From Bradyrhizobium guangxiense (GTDB taxonomy: Bacteria; Pseudomonadota; Alphaproteobacteria; Rhizobiales; Xanthobacteraceae): a stretch of 64,000 nt of DNA. The notes below the pieces were generated by a model that worked only from the letters and a program-made list of their open reading frames with translations, had not been told where the DNA came from and did no database searches. The position numbers and the translations under genes are program-made. Location of the stretch: the NCBI RefSeq assembly GCF_004114915.1, contig NZ_CP022219.1:588501-652500 (forward strand). The letters are read 5' to 3'. This document shows positions 1 to 8,662 of the stretch, in pieces. Position 1 is the stretch's first letter, and every line of letters begins with the position of its first letter.

Positions 1-938
1 TGCCATTGCTGCCGCCGACGCAGCGCAGCTTCAACATATGTCTTGGTGGCGCTGCGATGGTGCTGCTCGCGCTTTGCTATCTCGGCGTCTTCCTCGCACC
101 GCAATATTCGATGCACACCGCGCTCGACATCACCGAGCCGCAGCTCGCCGGCGACTGGCGCGGCAGTTTTGGTCATAAGAACGTCGCCTCGCCGGTGATG
201 ACCATCCTGGTCTATGTCGGCATCTATTTGTCCGCCGTCGGCTCGTTCGTGATGGGACCCGCGATTGCCGCGCTGGCCGGTGTCTTTCTGGTCTTCACCG
301 GTGGCAAGACCTCGTCGGTGTTGTGCCTTGCGATCTACGTGCTCGCCTCGCTGGTCTATGTCACCCCAGGTCTGTGGCTGAAGCGGATCATCTGCTTCGT
401 GCCGCTGGTCGTGATGAACCTGCTGACGGTCGGCAGCGTCCTGAGTCCGGCGCTCGGGGCCATGACGCGGCTGCTGCCCCTCGATCCCACCTTCACGGGC
501 CGTTCCGACATCTGGGAGTTCGCGCTGGCGGCCGTCGCCGAGAAGCCGATCATCGGTCACGGCTATGCGGCCTTCTGGGACGACGTCACGGAACGGCAGA
601 CCGCGCAAGGCGCTGAATGGGCGACGTCCGCGGCGCACAGCCACAACAGCTATCTCGACCTCGCCGTGACCATCGGCCTGCCCGGGCTGTTGCTGGTGAT
701 CCTCATCTTCGTGCTCGCACCGCTCCGCAATTTCCAGTCAGCCCAGACCCGCAACCGCAGCGGCGCGTTGGCAAAGCTGTTCCTCACCGTGTGGCTGTTC
801 GGGCTTTATTATGGAGCGACCGAGACCTTCCTGCTCGAACGGCAGAACCCGATCTGGTTCTTGTTTGCCCTGGCGGCGGCCGGTCTGCATTTCCTGGCGA
901 GGTTCCAGTGCGTCGCGCAAGCGGAGCCGAAGCCATGA
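1..938 (+). CDS. O-antigen ligase / Wzy-type polysaccharide polymerase, 5'-truncated by window edge
   Basis: The frame is open from the first base, so the start lies upstream of the window and only about 310 C-terminal residues are seen. The visible part is a polytopic inner-membrane protein with roughly six hydrophobic segments. A periplasmic-loop block around residues 165-220 (FTGRSDIWEFAL, then GHGYAAFW and AHSHNSYLD) matches the Wzy_C/O-antigen ligase family, whose loop residues act in glycan transfer. These enzymes join or polymerise undecaprenyl-linked sugar units for O-antigen or exopolysaccharide. The next gene on the same strand is a CelD-like acyltransferase, which supports a polysaccharide locus. 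Ligase and EPS polymerase cannot be told apart from this fragment. Confidence 0.85.
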   Translation, partial: PLLPPTQRSFNICLGGAAMVLLALCYLGVFLAPQYSMHTALDITEPQLAGDWRGSFGHKNVASPVMTILVYVGIYLSAVGSFVMGPAIAALAGVFLVFTGGKTSSVLCLAIYVLASLVYVTPGLWLKRIICFVPLVVMNLLTVGSVLSPALGAMTRLLPLDPTFTGRSDIWEFALAAVAEKPIIGHGYAAFWDDVTERQTAQGAEWATSAAHSHNSYLDLAVTIGLPGLLLVILIFVLAPLRNFQSAQTRNRSGALAKLFLTVWLFGLYYGATETFLLERQNPIWFLFALAAAGLHFLARFQCVAQAEPKP

Positions 939-1057
939 CAGCTTGTCGCATCCAAGGCTGTCTGCCCTCGCGATGGTTTAACGATAAGTGCCGTTCACGT
1001 TGGTCTGCGACAAAACACAATCTATCTCGAAGCATTCAGTAGTCGTATGTCCCGCGG

Positions 1058-2203
1058 ATGACGTCTCTCAGCCTCGAGCAATCAGATGGTCTTGTGTCCA
1101 ACACGTCGAACATCAGCGTCGATTTCGTGCGTGACTGGCGTCAGGCCGCTTCGCGCCTGAACGCCGGGCATTGCACCGCTTTCCAACGCGACGACTGGCT
1201 TGGCCCCTGGTACCAGTCGTTCCAAGATGTCGCGCCGTTGATTGCCGTGATCTCTGATGCCGCCAGCGGCAAGGACATCGCGATGGTGCCGATGATCAGC
1301 CATGTCAGGCGCGGCATCCGCATCGTCGAATTCGCCGATCTCGGCGTCTCCGACAACAACGCGCCGATCCTGGCGCCCGACGCCGCGCTGGACACCGCGG
1401 TGACGAACGCGATCAACCGGGCGCTGATCGATGCGCTGCGGGCGGCGCCCGAACGTTTCGATCTGCTCCGAATGAGAAAGATGCCGGCAGAGGTCGGCGG
1501 AAAGCCGAACCCACTGGTGTTGCGCGGCCGGATCGGATCCTCCTCGCTCAACGGCAATCTCGTGCTGATGGGTGACGACTATGCGGACTATCAGGCGTCG
1601 ATCAAGCGCATGCAGATGCCGCGTTGCTGGCGCGTGTTCAGCCGGCACCAGGGCGCGAGGTTCGAGATCGCCAGGGACGTCGCGCGCGCGCATGAACTGA
1701 TGGACGTGATGGATGTCCAGCAGCAGGTGCGCATGCGTAAGCTCGGCACGAGGTTCGTCCTCAACGACGAGACCCATGCACGGTTCTATCGCGAGGTCGT
1801 CCGCCGTGGCGTCGCAGAAGGCTATGCCGTCGTTTCGGCGCTGGTCTGCGACGAGGGTGTCGTCGGCACGTCATTCGGCGTCAGGCAGGGCACGACCTAT
1901 TACCTGCTCCGCATCAGCCATGGCGGCGCTGCATGGTCGAGCTGCTCGCCGGGGCTGCTCGTCGCCGAACGCACCATGGCGGCGCTGCATGCCGAGGGCG
2001 TGCGCCGTTTCGACCTCGGCATCGGTAATCTGGATTACAAGCGGCGCTTCGGCGCCGAGCGGGTGCCGCTGACCGATGTCAGTGTCGCGCTGACCTGGCG
2101 CGGCGCCCCTTTCGCATGGCGCGACCACGCCGCGCAGGGCCTGCGTCGCTATCCCGCAGCCGCCGCCCTTGCCGCGCGGGCTATGGGCAAAGGCCCACGT
2201 TGA
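1058..2203 (+). CDS. GNAT/FemAB-like acyltransferase (CelD/BioF2-like, Acetyltransf_6)
   Basis: 381-residue soluble protein. The C-terminal half (about 200-330) has the Acetyltransf_6 pattern seen in CelD-like proteins of exopolysaccharide loci: a VVSALVCDEGVVGTSFG strand pair, a YYLLRISH segment and the closing FDLGIGNLDYKRRFGA motif. Known relatives are thought to acylate sugars or peptides using acyl-CoA; the substrate here is unknown. The gene lies 119 bp after the O-antigen-ligase-like gene on the same strand, so joint expression and a role in polysaccharide decoration are plausible but inferred. The ATG at 1058 gives the expected family length. Confidence 0.8.
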   Translation: MTSLSLEQSDGLVSNTSNISVDFVRDWRQAASRLNAGHCTAFQRDDWLGPWYQSFQDVAPLIAVISDAASGKDIAMVPMISHVRRGIRIVEFADLGVSDNNAPILAPDAALDTAVTNAINRALIDALRAAPERFDLLRMRKMPAEVGGKPNPLVLRGRIGSSSLNGNLVLMGDDYADYQASIKRMQMPRCWRVFSRHQGARFEIARDVARAHELMDVMDVQQQVRMRKLGTRFVLNDETHARFYREVVRRGVAEGYAVVSALVCDEGVVGTSFGVRQGTTYYLLRISHGGAAWSSCSPGLLVAERTMAALHAEGVRRFDLGIGNLDYKRRFGAERVPLTDVSVALTWRGAPFAWRDHAAQGLRRYPAAAALAARAMGKGPR

Positions 2204-2263
2204 AGCGGCATTCCCGAACGGGAATGCCGCGATCACATCAGCCGTGGAGTTCAGCCACGCAGC

Positions 2264-2863
2264 TCAGCCATGGAGCTTCTTGGCGGTCTCCGCGATCTGG
2301 CGTCCCTGATAGCGGGCGCCGGCGAGCTCGTTGGCGCTGGGCTGACGGCTGCCGTCGCCGCCGGTGATCGTGGTGGCGCCATAGGGCGCACCGCCCGTGA
2401 TCTCGTCGAGCTTCATCTGGCCGGCAAAACCGTAATTCATGCCGACCACGACCATGCCGAAATGCAGGAGGTTGGTGATGATCGAGAACAGCGTCGTCTC
2501 CTGGCCGCCATGCTGGGTCGCGGTCGAGGTGAAGGCGCCGCCGACCTTGCCGTGCAGCGCGCCCTTGGCCCAGAGCCCGCCGGCTTGATCGAGGAAGTTC
2601 GCCATCTGCGAGGCCATGCGGCCGAAACGGGTGCCGGTGCCGACGATGATGGCGTCGTAATTGGCGAGGTCCTCGATCTTGGCGATCGGCGCGGCTTGGT
2701 CGACCTTGTAGTAGGACGCCTTGGCGACCTCAGCCGGCACCAGTTCCGGCACGCGCTTGATGTCGACGGTCGCGCCGGCTTCGCGCGCCCCTTCGGCGAC
2801 AGCGTTGGCCATCGCTTCGATATGGCCATAGGCGGAATAATAGAGGACGAGAACTTTGGTCAT
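2264..2863 (-). CDS. wrbA: NAD(P)H:quinone oxidoreductase WrbA
   Basis: 199 residues, the usual length of WrbA. The N-terminus [18 protein letters not shown] is the flavodoxin-like FMN phosphate-binding strand-loop-helix. [19 protein letters not shown] at about 77-95 and [14 protein letters not shown] at about 113-126 are WrbA hallmarks (isoalloxazine contacts and tetramer loop). The family carries out two-electron reduction of quinones with NAD(P)H in the cytoplasm, avoiding semiquinone radicals. Pirin and SDR genes follow the same direction from upstream, and a LysR gene is divergent, consistent with an electrophile/quinone response unit. Confidence 0.93.
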   Translation of the reverse strand: MTKVLVLYYSAYGHIEAMANAVAEGAREAGATVDIKRVPELVPAEVAKASYYKVDQAAPIAKIEDLANYDAIIVGTGTRFGRMASQMANFLDQAGGLWAKGALHGKVGGAFTSTATQHGGQETTLFSIITNLLHFGMVVVGMNYGFAGQMKLDEITGGAPYGATTITGGDGSRQPSANELAGARYQGRQIAETAKKLHG

Positions 2864-2907
2864 GGTGGTCTCCGTTGGGGTTGGGGAAGTGGCTTGCTTG
2901 TTCGCTG

Positions 2908-3035
2908 TCGTTGCCGGGCTTGACCCGTCTGCGAGGCCGAAGCCTCTTCGGCGTGGCGTAGGCCCGGCAACCCACCGCCCTTCGAAAAGCTCCTTGCGAA
3001 GGTGATGGATGCCCGGGGCAGGCTCCGGGCATGAC
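2908..3035. repeat. Palindromic intergenic repeat (CCGGGC...ATGACG type) between wrbA and pirin
   Basis: The 190-bp gap between the pirin stop and the wrbA start holds nested inverted repeats, including GCCGGGCTTGACCCG with a distal GCCCGGCAAC, and ATGCCCGGGGC facing GCTCCGGGCAT. Related GC-rich palindromes ending in ATGACG or GGAATGACG recur between other gene pairs in this window. It probably forms RNA hairpins between the two minus-strand genes and may uncouple them. Confidence 0.6.
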
Positions 3036-3055
3036 GAGTTTGTGGGTGTGGCGCG

Positions 3056-3754
3056 CTACGCCGCGTCCACGAGCACGAGCTCGGAGTCTTCGAGTGCCGT
3101 GATTGTCAGCTTCTCCTCGTCGCGGATCGCGGCGCCGTCGCGGGCGTTGACGCGCACGCCGTTGATCTCGACGGCGCCTGCCGCAGGCACCAAATAGACG
3201 TGCCGCGACGTCTGCGGGGCGTACTCCGCGCTCTCGCCGGCCTTCAGCGTGGTGGCGAGCACCCGCGCATCGGCGCGGATCGGCAGCGCGTCGGTGTCAC
3301 CCGCAAGGCCGCTGGCAATGGTGACGAGCTTGCCGGAGCGGTCGGCCTTGGGGAATGGCTTCGAGCCCCAGGTCGGCTGGCCGCCGCGCTGCGTCGGCTC
3401 GATCCAGATCTGGAAGATCCGCGTCCTCGTGGGTTCCAGATTGTACTCGGAGTGACGGATGCCGCTGCCGGCGCTCATCACCTGCACGTCGCCGGCTTCA
3501 GTGCGGCCCTCGTTGCCGAGGCTGTCCTGGTGCGTGATCGCGCCCTCGCGCACATAGGTGATGATCTCCATGTTGGCGTGGGGATGGGCGGGAAAGCCGG
3601 TGTTCGGCGCGATCTCGTCGTCGTTCCACACGCGCAATGCGCCGTGACCCATGTTGTTCGGATCATAATGGCTGGCGGAGGAGAAATGATGTTTTGCTAT
3701 CAGCCAGCCGTGATCGGCGCCGCCGAGCTTGTCGAAAGGTCTGAGTTCGATCAT
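3056..3754 (-). CDS. Pirin family protein (bicupin, quercetinase-like)
   Basis: 232 residues, the short YhaK/YhhW class of bacterial pirins. The N-terminal cupin carries the metal-site residues: H57 and H59 in PAHPHANME, H101 and E103 in IRHSEYN. The signature GAITHQDSLGNEG lies at about 71-83. Bacterial pirins include quercetin 2,3-dioxygenases and redox-sensing proteins; the substrate is not deducible here. The gene sits 38 bp downstream of the SDR gene and upstream of wrbA on the same strand, divergent from a LysR regulator. The ATG at 3754 gives the canonical MIELRPF start. Confidence 0.92.
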   Translation of the reverse strand: MIELRPFDKLGGADHGWLIAKHHFSSASHYDPNNMGHGALRVWNDDEIAPNTGFPAHPHANMEIITYVREGAITHQDSLGNEGRTEAGDVQVMSAGSGIRHSEYNLEPTRTRIFQIWIEPTQRGGQPTWGSKPFPKADRSGKLVTIASGLAGDTDALPIRADARVLATTLKAGESAEYAPQTSRHVYLVPAAGAVEINGVRVNARDGAAIRDEEKLTITALEDSELVLVDAA

Positions 3755-3792
3755 CTGCGTAATTCCCTTGGGTTGGACGAGTGGCGCCTTGA

Positions 3793-4545
3793 TCAGGCGC
3801 CGAACCCGCCGTCGACGTTGAGCACGGTGCCGGTGACGAAGGAGGCGTCCGGGCTTGCGAGGAACACGATTCCGGCGGCGACTTCCTCGGGGCGGCCGAA
3901 GCGTTGCAGCGCGTGCTGCTTGCGCTGAGTCTCGGCGAACTCGCCGCCGTCCTTCGGGTTCATGTCGGTGTCGATCGAGCCGGGCTGCACCACGTTCACC
4001 GTGATGCCGCGCGGGCCGAGGTCGCGGGCCGCGCCCTTGGTGTAGCCGACCACGGCCGCCTTGGTGGCGACGTAGTCGGCGAGGCCCGGGAACGAGGCGC
4101 GGTCGGCCAGCATCGAGCCGACGGTGACGATGCGGCCGCCTTCACCCATCAACTGCGAGGCGGCGCGGATCGCGGCGATCACGCCGTGCACGTTGATCTG
4201 ATCCTGGCGCGCGAGCGCGTCCGTATTCGCGTTGGCATCGTCGATGGCGCCGCCGGCGGCGACGCCGGCATTGTTGACGAGGATGTCGAGATGGCCGAAT
4301 TCCTTGGCGACGTCGGTGACCAGCTGCGTCACCTCCTTCGCGGACGCCTGATCGGCCTTGAAGGCGCGGGCCTTGACGCCCCTGGCCTTCAGTTCGGTCA
4401 CGACCGCTTCCGCCTTTTCCGGCGAGGCGACATAGCTGATGGCGACGTCAGCGCCTTCATCAGCAAGGGCGCGGGCGCTTGCCGCGCCGATCCCACGCGA
4501 GCCGCCGGTGACGAGGGCAACCTTGCCCGAGAGCTTCTTGGTCAT
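3793..4545 (-). CDS. SDR family oxidoreductase
   Basis: 250 residues with a classical SDR layout: TGGSRGIG NAD(P)-binding motif at 13-20, NNAG at 91-94, catalytic S144, Y158 and K162 (YVATK), and the C-terminal FVTGTVLNVDGGFGA. The start MTKKLSGKVALVTGG is chosen because GGAG sits 7 bp before this ATG and it gives a standard N-terminus; the frame is open 28 codons further upstream. It is the first gene of the SDR-pirin-wrbA series and faces a LysR gene across 120 bp. It probably reduces a carbonyl with NADPH; the substrate is unknown. Confidence 0.92.
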   Translation of the reverse strand: MTKKLSGKVALVTGGSRGIGAASARALADEGADVAISYVASPEKAEAVVTELKARGVKARAFKADQASAKEVTQLVTDVAKEFGHLDILVNNAGVAAGGAIDDANANTDALARQDQINVHGVIAAIRAASQLMGEGGRIVTVGSMLADRASFPGLADYVATKAAVVGYTKGAARDLGPRGITVNVVQPGSIDTDMNPKDGGEFAETQRKQHALQRFGRPEEVAAGIVFLASPDASFVTGTVLNVDGGFGA

Positions 4546-4622
4546 TGGATTTCTCCATTCCCTGAGTTTGCGATTGACCTCTTGGATAAGCCTCCATCCG
4601 TGGTATAAAAATAGAAACTGTT

Positions 4623-4637
4623 GAAACACATTGTTTC
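4623..4637. promoter_or_regulatory. Candidate LysR operator in the SDR/LysR divergent intergenic region
   Basis: GAAACacattGTTTC is a perfect 5-5-5 inverted repeat in an AT-rich stretch between the divergent SDR (start 4545) and LysR (start 4666) genes. LysR regulators usually bind a T-N11-A inverted repeat between their own gene and a divergent target, so this is the best candidate site. A further GAAAC at 4614-4618 could extend it. Binding is inferred. Confidence 0.5.
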
Positions 4638-4665
4638 CTGAAATTTACTGATCGGATCGGCTCCC

Positions 4666-5601
4666 ATGGCAAAACTCCCGGATTTCGAGGCGCTCGCGAT
4701 TTTCGCAAAAGTCGTGGAATTGCGGTCGTTTGCGGGGGCCGCGAGCGAGCTGGCGATGTCCAAGGCCACGGTCTCCAAGGCGGTCACGCGGCTCGAGGAG
4801 CGGCTCCGCGCGCGGCTGTTCAACCGCACCTCGCGCCGGCTGGCGCTGACCGACGCCGGGCACAAGCTCGCCGAGCGCGCCACGCGTCTTCTGGCCGACG
4901 GCGAAGCCGCGGAGAACGAGGCGCTGGCGCAATCCGTGGCGCCGCGCGGTCTGGTGCGGCTCGCCGTGCCCATGACGTTCGGCATCAAGGCGGTGGCGCC
5001 GCTGCTGCCGGAATTCTTCGAGACCTATCCGGAGGTCTCTGTCGATCTGCATCTGAGCGATGCGACCGTCGACCTGATCGGCGAGGGGTTCGACATGGCG
5101 GTGCGGATCGCGCGGCTGCCGGACTCCTCGCTGATCGCGCGGCGGCTCTTCACCATGCCGCGCTTCACCGTGGCCGCGCCGTCCTATCTCAAGCGTCACG
5201 GCCGGCCGACGCACCCGATGCATCTGGCCGAGCACAAATGCTTCAGCTACGCCTACATGTCGACGCCCAACATCTGGCACTACACCAACGCGGCCGGTGA
5301 GCAGGCCAGCGTGCGTCCGGGCGGACAGCTCCGCGTCAACAATGGCGAAGCCGTGATGCCGGCGCTGGTCGCAGGCCTCGGCATCGCCGAGCTCCCCGAG
5401 TTCATCGTCGGCGAAGCCATCTCCTCCGGCGCCGTCGAAGTCATCCTGAAAGACTGGAAGCAGGCCGAAGGCGCCGTGCATCTGGTGACCCCGCCGGGCG
5501 GCCCAAGGCCAGCGCGCGTCGAGGCGCTCGGCGATTTCCTCGCAGCGAAGCTGCCGGGCACATGCAAGCGGCGGCCGAGGAAAGCCGCCAAAGCCGGATA
5601 G
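4666..5601 (+). CDS. LysR family transcriptional regulator
   Basis: 311 residues. Winged helix-turn-helix at about 1-66 (FEALAIFAKVVELRSFAGAA, then the recognition segment SKATVSKAVTRLEERLRARL and TSRRLALTDAG), followed by a periplasmic-binding-protein-like effector domain from about 95. The sequence is of the subgroup often found beside oxidoreductases (VRIARLPDSSLIARRL, LFTMPRF). It is divergent from the SDR-pirin-wrbA set with a 15-bp palindrome between, so it probably activates or represses that set in response to a quinone or aldehyde. Confidence 0.93.
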   Translation: MAKLPDFEALAIFAKVVELRSFAGAASELAMSKATVSKAVTRLEERLRARLFNRTSRRLALTDAGHKLAERATRLLADGEAAENEALAQSVAPRGLVRLAVPMTFGIKAVAPLLPEFFETYPEVSVDLHLSDATVDLIGEGFDMAVRIARLPDSSLIARRLFTMPRFTVAAPSYLKRHGRPTHPMHLAEHKCFSYAYMSTPNIWHYTNAAGEQASVRPGGQLRVNNGEAVMPALVAGLGIAELPEFIVGEAISSGAVEVILKDWKQAEGAVHLVTPPGGPRPARVEALGDFLAAKLPGTCKRRPRKAAKAG

Positions 5602-5626
5602 ATCCTTGGTGGGCACGGCGCGCAAA

Positions 5627-5641
5627 GGGCAAGCTTTGCCC
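5627..5641 (+). terminator. Short hairpin after the LysR gene
   Basis: GGGCAA-gct-TTGCCC lies 26 bp after the LysR stop, between the convergent LysR gene and the small minus-strand gene. The stem is only 6 bp and has no T-run, so terminator function is uncertain. Confidence 0.3.
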
Positions 5642-5668
5642 CCTACGGCATCTTGCTTTGCGGCTTGA

Positions 5669-5926
5669 CTACGACACCTTGACGCCGTCGATCGCGACGA
5701 TGCGCAAGGTCGGCTTCAGCGTCTCGTCGAGCTGCGTCTTCAATTCGTGAACGCGCGGATTGCTCGAGCGCGCCGCGCACACGCCGTATTGATGGACGGA
5801 TTGCGCCAGAGCGCGCCGCGCTTCCGGCGTCCGCGTCAATTCGGGCTTCGAAAGCCGCAGCACGATCGCCGCCAGATTCACCAGCATCTCGTCCAGCGCG
5901 ACGTCGATGGTCGCCAGATTCCGCAT
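5669..5926 (-). CDS. Small hypothetical protein (about 85 aa)
   Basis: A short cytoplasmic protein with no membrane segment and no motif I recognise. The N-terminal half (MRNLATIDVALDEMLVNLAA) looks helical and amphipathic, and the C-terminus LRIVAIDGVKV looks like a beta pair. An AGGGAGA ribosome-binding sequence lies 7 bp before the ATG at 5926; a GTG one codon upstream is also possible. Composition and the Shine-Dalgarno sequence favour a real gene over a chance frame, but the function is unknown. Confidence 0.55.
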   Translation of the reverse strand: MRNLATIDVALDEMLVNLAAIVLRLSKPELTRTPEARRALAQSVHQYGVCAARSSNPRVHELKTQLDETLKPTLRIVAIDGVKVS

Positions 5927-6029
5927 CACTCACTCTCCCTGAGAGGGCAACAGCGGGTCCAGACATGCGTTCCTGCCGGAGCGCGACATGGTTAACGCTT
6001 CGTAAACGTCTTGTTCCTGCCGTTTGGCG

Positions 6030-6138
6030 CGCTAGAGCGTTTTCGAGCGAAGTGGACACCGGTTCGCGTGAAGAAAACGCGTCAAAACAAGAATCTAGAG
6101 CTTCGGTTCTGATTCAATCAGAACCGAAAATGCTCTAG
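6030..6138. repeat. Palindromic repeat (GCTAGAGCG ... GGTTCTGATT-ca-ATCAGAACC ... GCTCTAG)
   Basis: The stretch upstream of the Bug-type gene begins with GCTAGAGC and ends with GCTCTAG in inverted orientation. Near its right end it has the perfect hairpin GGTTCTGATT-ca-ATCAGAACC. This is the architecture of dispersed rhizobial intergenic palindromes; the dispersal claim comes from memory, not from this window, where it occurs once. Confidence 0.6.
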
Positions 6139-6177
6139 GCTGACAGCGAAACAAGAAAATCAGGGGGAGGGCCCATC

Positions 6178-7164
6178 ATGGATCGACGCGATCTCTTGCG
6201 TGCCGCTGCGGCATGGCCGCTGCTGCGGGCGGCTCTGCCGGATCCGGCCTTCGCCCAAGCCTATCCGCTACGCAACATCACCATGATCGTGCCGTTCCCG
6301 GCCGGCGGGCAGGCGGACCTTGCCGCGCGCCCGGTGGCGATGGCGCTGGAGCGCATACTCGGCAAGCCCGTTGTGGTCGACAACCGTGCCGGAGGCGGCG
6401 GCGGCTCGGTCGGCAATGCCGCGGCGGCGCGTGCCGAACCCGACGGCTACACGCTGCTGATGACGCTGTCCTCGCTCGCGGTGCTTCCCGAGGCCGACCG
6501 TCTGTTCGACCGCCCGGTCGCCTATGAGGTCTCGCAGTTCATGCCGATCGCGCGCGTGCTCGCCGATCCCACGCTGCTGGCCGTGTCGGCGTCGGCGCCG
6601 TGGAAGACGGCGCAGGATTTCGTCGAGGATGCGAAGAAGCGCCCGGGCCAGATCACCTACGGCTCGTCCGGGCCCTACGGCACGCTGCATGTGGCAATGG
6701 AGATGTTCGCCAGCAGCGCCGGCATCAAGCTGCTGCATGTGCCGTTCCGCGGCGCAGGACCCGCGCTTACCGCGATCCTCAGCGGCACGGTGCAGGCCAT
6801 CGCCGCCGCACCGGGGACGCTGAAGCCGCAGGTCGACGACGGCAAGCTGCGCGTGCTCGGCAATTGTGGCGCGCAGCGAATCGCGAGCTTCCCCGACGTG
6901 CCGACCTTCCAGGAGCTCGGCTACAAGGACGTCGAGATGTACATCTGGGCAGGGCTGTTCGCACAGAGTTCGCTTCCCGCGCCGATTGCGACCCGCCTGC
7001 GCGAGGCGATGGCGCAGGTGATGACGAGTCCCGACGTGCTCAAGGCTTTCGAAACGTCGGGCAGTCTCGTTGCCTATCAGGACGCACCGGCCTTCGCACA
7101 ATTCGTCGCGACCGACAGCACGCGGCTGATCGCGGCGGTGAAGAAGATCGGCAAGGTCGAGTAG
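6178..7164 (+). CDS. Bug-type periplasmic substrate-binding protein (tripartite tricarboxylate transporter family)
   Basis: 328 residues. The N-terminus MDRRDLLRAAA followed by a hydrophobic stretch and AFA|QA looks like a Tat-type export signal. The mature part starts with YPLRNITMIVPFPAGGQADL, the Bug-family ligand-loop signature, and continues with VVVDNRAGGGG and ARAEPDGYTLLM. These venus-flytrap proteins bind carboxylates in the periplasm. No TctA/TctB membrane partners lie nearby, so it is an orphan Bug protein, as is common for this family. Confidence 0.92.
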   Translation: MDRRDLLRAAAAWPLLRAALPDPAFAQAYPLRNITMIVPFPAGGQADLAARPVAMALERILGKPVVVDNRAGGGGGSVGNAAAARAEPDGYTLLMTLSSLAVLPEADRLFDRPVAYEVSQFMPIARVLADPTLLAVSASAPWKTAQDFVEDAKKRPGQITYGSSGPYGTLHVAMEMFASSAGIKLLHVPFRGAGPALTAILSGTVQAIAAAPGTLKPQVDDGKLRVLGNCGAQRIASFPDVPTFQELGYKDVEMYIWAGLFAQSSLPAPIATRLREAMAQVMTSPDVLKAFETSGSLVAYQDAPAFAQFVATDSTRLIAAVKKIGKVE

Positions 7165-7314
7165 GCGGCGTCCTGCTGCTGGGGCGCCACGGGCTGAAGC
7201 ATCAGCGGGAGCTTCAGGAGTTCCAGCGGCGTTTTCACATTTTGTTGTTGGTCCAGAACCGGCTCCCGCCTCATTGATTGATGAAAATCGAAGGGAATCG
7301 AGAAGGATCGGGAC

Positions 7315-7671
7315 ATGCGGACAGAGCGGATTGCGCTGGGTGTCGTGCTCGCGATCGGCGGCATCGTCTCGCCGGGCGCAGCATTCGCCGAGGAATATCG
7401 CGGGACCATGGAGCAGCAGATGGCCTGCACGCCGGACGTCTGGCGGCTATGCAGCGACCAGATCCCGGACGTGAGCCGCATCACGGCGTGCCTGCAGCAA
7501 AACACGCCGCAGCTCTCAAGCGGCTGCCGTGCCGTGTTCCAGTCCAACAACCAGATGCCACCGCAGCAGCAGGTCCCACGCAATCGCGCCGCACCGCCAC
7601 CGCGCTACAATAATGCGCTGCCGCCACCCCCGCCAGCGCAACCGCGTCCCTATGACGATAATGACGATTAG
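7315..7671 (+). CDS. Small exported protein with cysteine-rich core and Pro-rich tail
   Basis: 118 residues. A signal peptide (about 1-25, ending AAFA) is followed by a short core with four cysteines (MACTPDVWRLCSDQIPD, then TACLQQ and SGCRAVF), spaced so that two disulphides are possible. The tail (about 75-118) is rich in Gln, Pro and Asn (PPPPPAQPRPYDDNDD). AAGGA lies 8 bp before the ATG. Similar small secreted proteins occur in Bradyrhizobiaceae; no function is known to me. Confidence 0.72.
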   Translation: MRTERIALGVVLAIGGIVSPGAAFAEEYRGTMEQQMACTPDVWRLCSDQIPDVSRITACLQQNTPQLSSGCRAVFQSNNQMPPQQQVPRNRAAPPPRYNNALPPPPPAQPRPYDDNDD

Positions 7672-7772
7672 GCGCTGACAAGCGCACGATCCGGAAAAAG
7701 TGCGCGGCCTTGAGCGTGAAGATTTGGTGCCGCGAGGGTCTGGTGGCGCGACATGCGGTCGCGCCGCCTCGT

Positions 7773-8612
7773 TCAGCGCTCCGTCCTGCTGTCCGATTCA
7801 GGTCGGTGTCCAAGCGTCATTCGCAAGACGACGCCGAACAGAATGGCTGCGACTGGCCAATGAAACCAGATCCTGTTGCTGGTGAACAGATTGATCAGGA
7901 TCAGGAAGGCTGACACCGTGAGGGCCGCTGCAACCGGGCGGGGCAGCCTTGTCAGCCAATCCGAGACGACATTCGTTGCCGAAGACGGCGCGCGCCTGTC
8001 GTCCAATCGCGGAGCCCGCGCGCTCTCCGGAGGCGCTGCACGTTGCTCGATCGGGAAGTTTCCCGGCCCGGCTGCTTGGCCACCCAGCGTCAACCGATAG
8101 CTCGTCAGGGGAGCGATGTTCTTCAGGGGACGCTCGCCGAGGCAGTCGAAGCCGACGGATAGTTTGTTGTGCACCTGATCGTAGACGGAGCTCGAGATCA
8201 CGACGCCGCCGGGTTCGGCGAGCTCTTGCAGGCGCGAAGCGATATTGACCCCGTCGCCATAGATGTCGGTGCCGTCCACCATCACGTCGCCGAGGTTGAT
8301 GCCGATGCGAAACTGCATCGGGCTCGCCTCCGGCGCGTCCGAGGCCTGACTGGAGATCTCCTGCTGGATCTCGACCGCGCATTGCACGGCCTCGACGACG
8401 CTGGCGAACTCCGCGATCACGGCATCGCCCCAGGTATTGACGATGCGGCCGTCATGGCGCTCGACCAATCGTGCAATGGCCGTGCGGTAGCGGCGGAGTG
8501 TCTCCAACGTTCCGGTTTCGTCCGCTTCCATAAGGCGAGAATAGCCGTACACGTCAGCGCACAGCACGGTGGTCAGTCGTCGCTTTACCTTGTCGTCGGG
8601 CATCGGCGCCAT
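7773..8612 (-). CDS. Class III adenylate/guanylate cyclase with C-terminal membrane hairpin
   Basis: 279 residues. Cyclase homology domain at about 10-180: metal aspartates D20 (CADVYGYS) and D63 (GDAV), purine-facing D116 in DIYGDGVN, and transition-state N123 and R127. Position 59, often Lys in adenylate cyclases (VKTxGD), is Asn here (VNTWGD). Two transmembrane helices close the protein (VAAALTVSAFLILINLF and FHWPVAAILFGVVLRM), an unusual C-terminal anchor. AGGGAGG 5 bp before the ATG at 8612 fixes the start. It probably makes cAMP, but the Asn leaves base specificity open. Confidence 0.88.
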   Translation of the reverse strand: MAPMPDDKVKRRLTTVLCADVYGYSRLMEADETGTLETLRRYRTAIARLVERHDGRIVNTWGDAVIAEFASVVEAVQCAVEIQQEISSQASDAPEASPMQFRIGINLGDVMVDGTDIYGDGVNIASRLQELAEPGGVVISSSVYDQVHNKLSVGFDCLGERPLKNIAPLTSYRLTLGGQAAGPGNFPIEQRAAPPESARAPRLDDRRAPSSATNVVSDWLTRLPRPVAAALTVSAFLILINLFTSNRIWFHWPVAAILFGVVLRMTLGHRPESDSRTER

Positions 8613-8662
8613 GCTAGCCTCCCTGACCGGCAAATGCATCAGGCATCGTAATCGGTGCCGCC

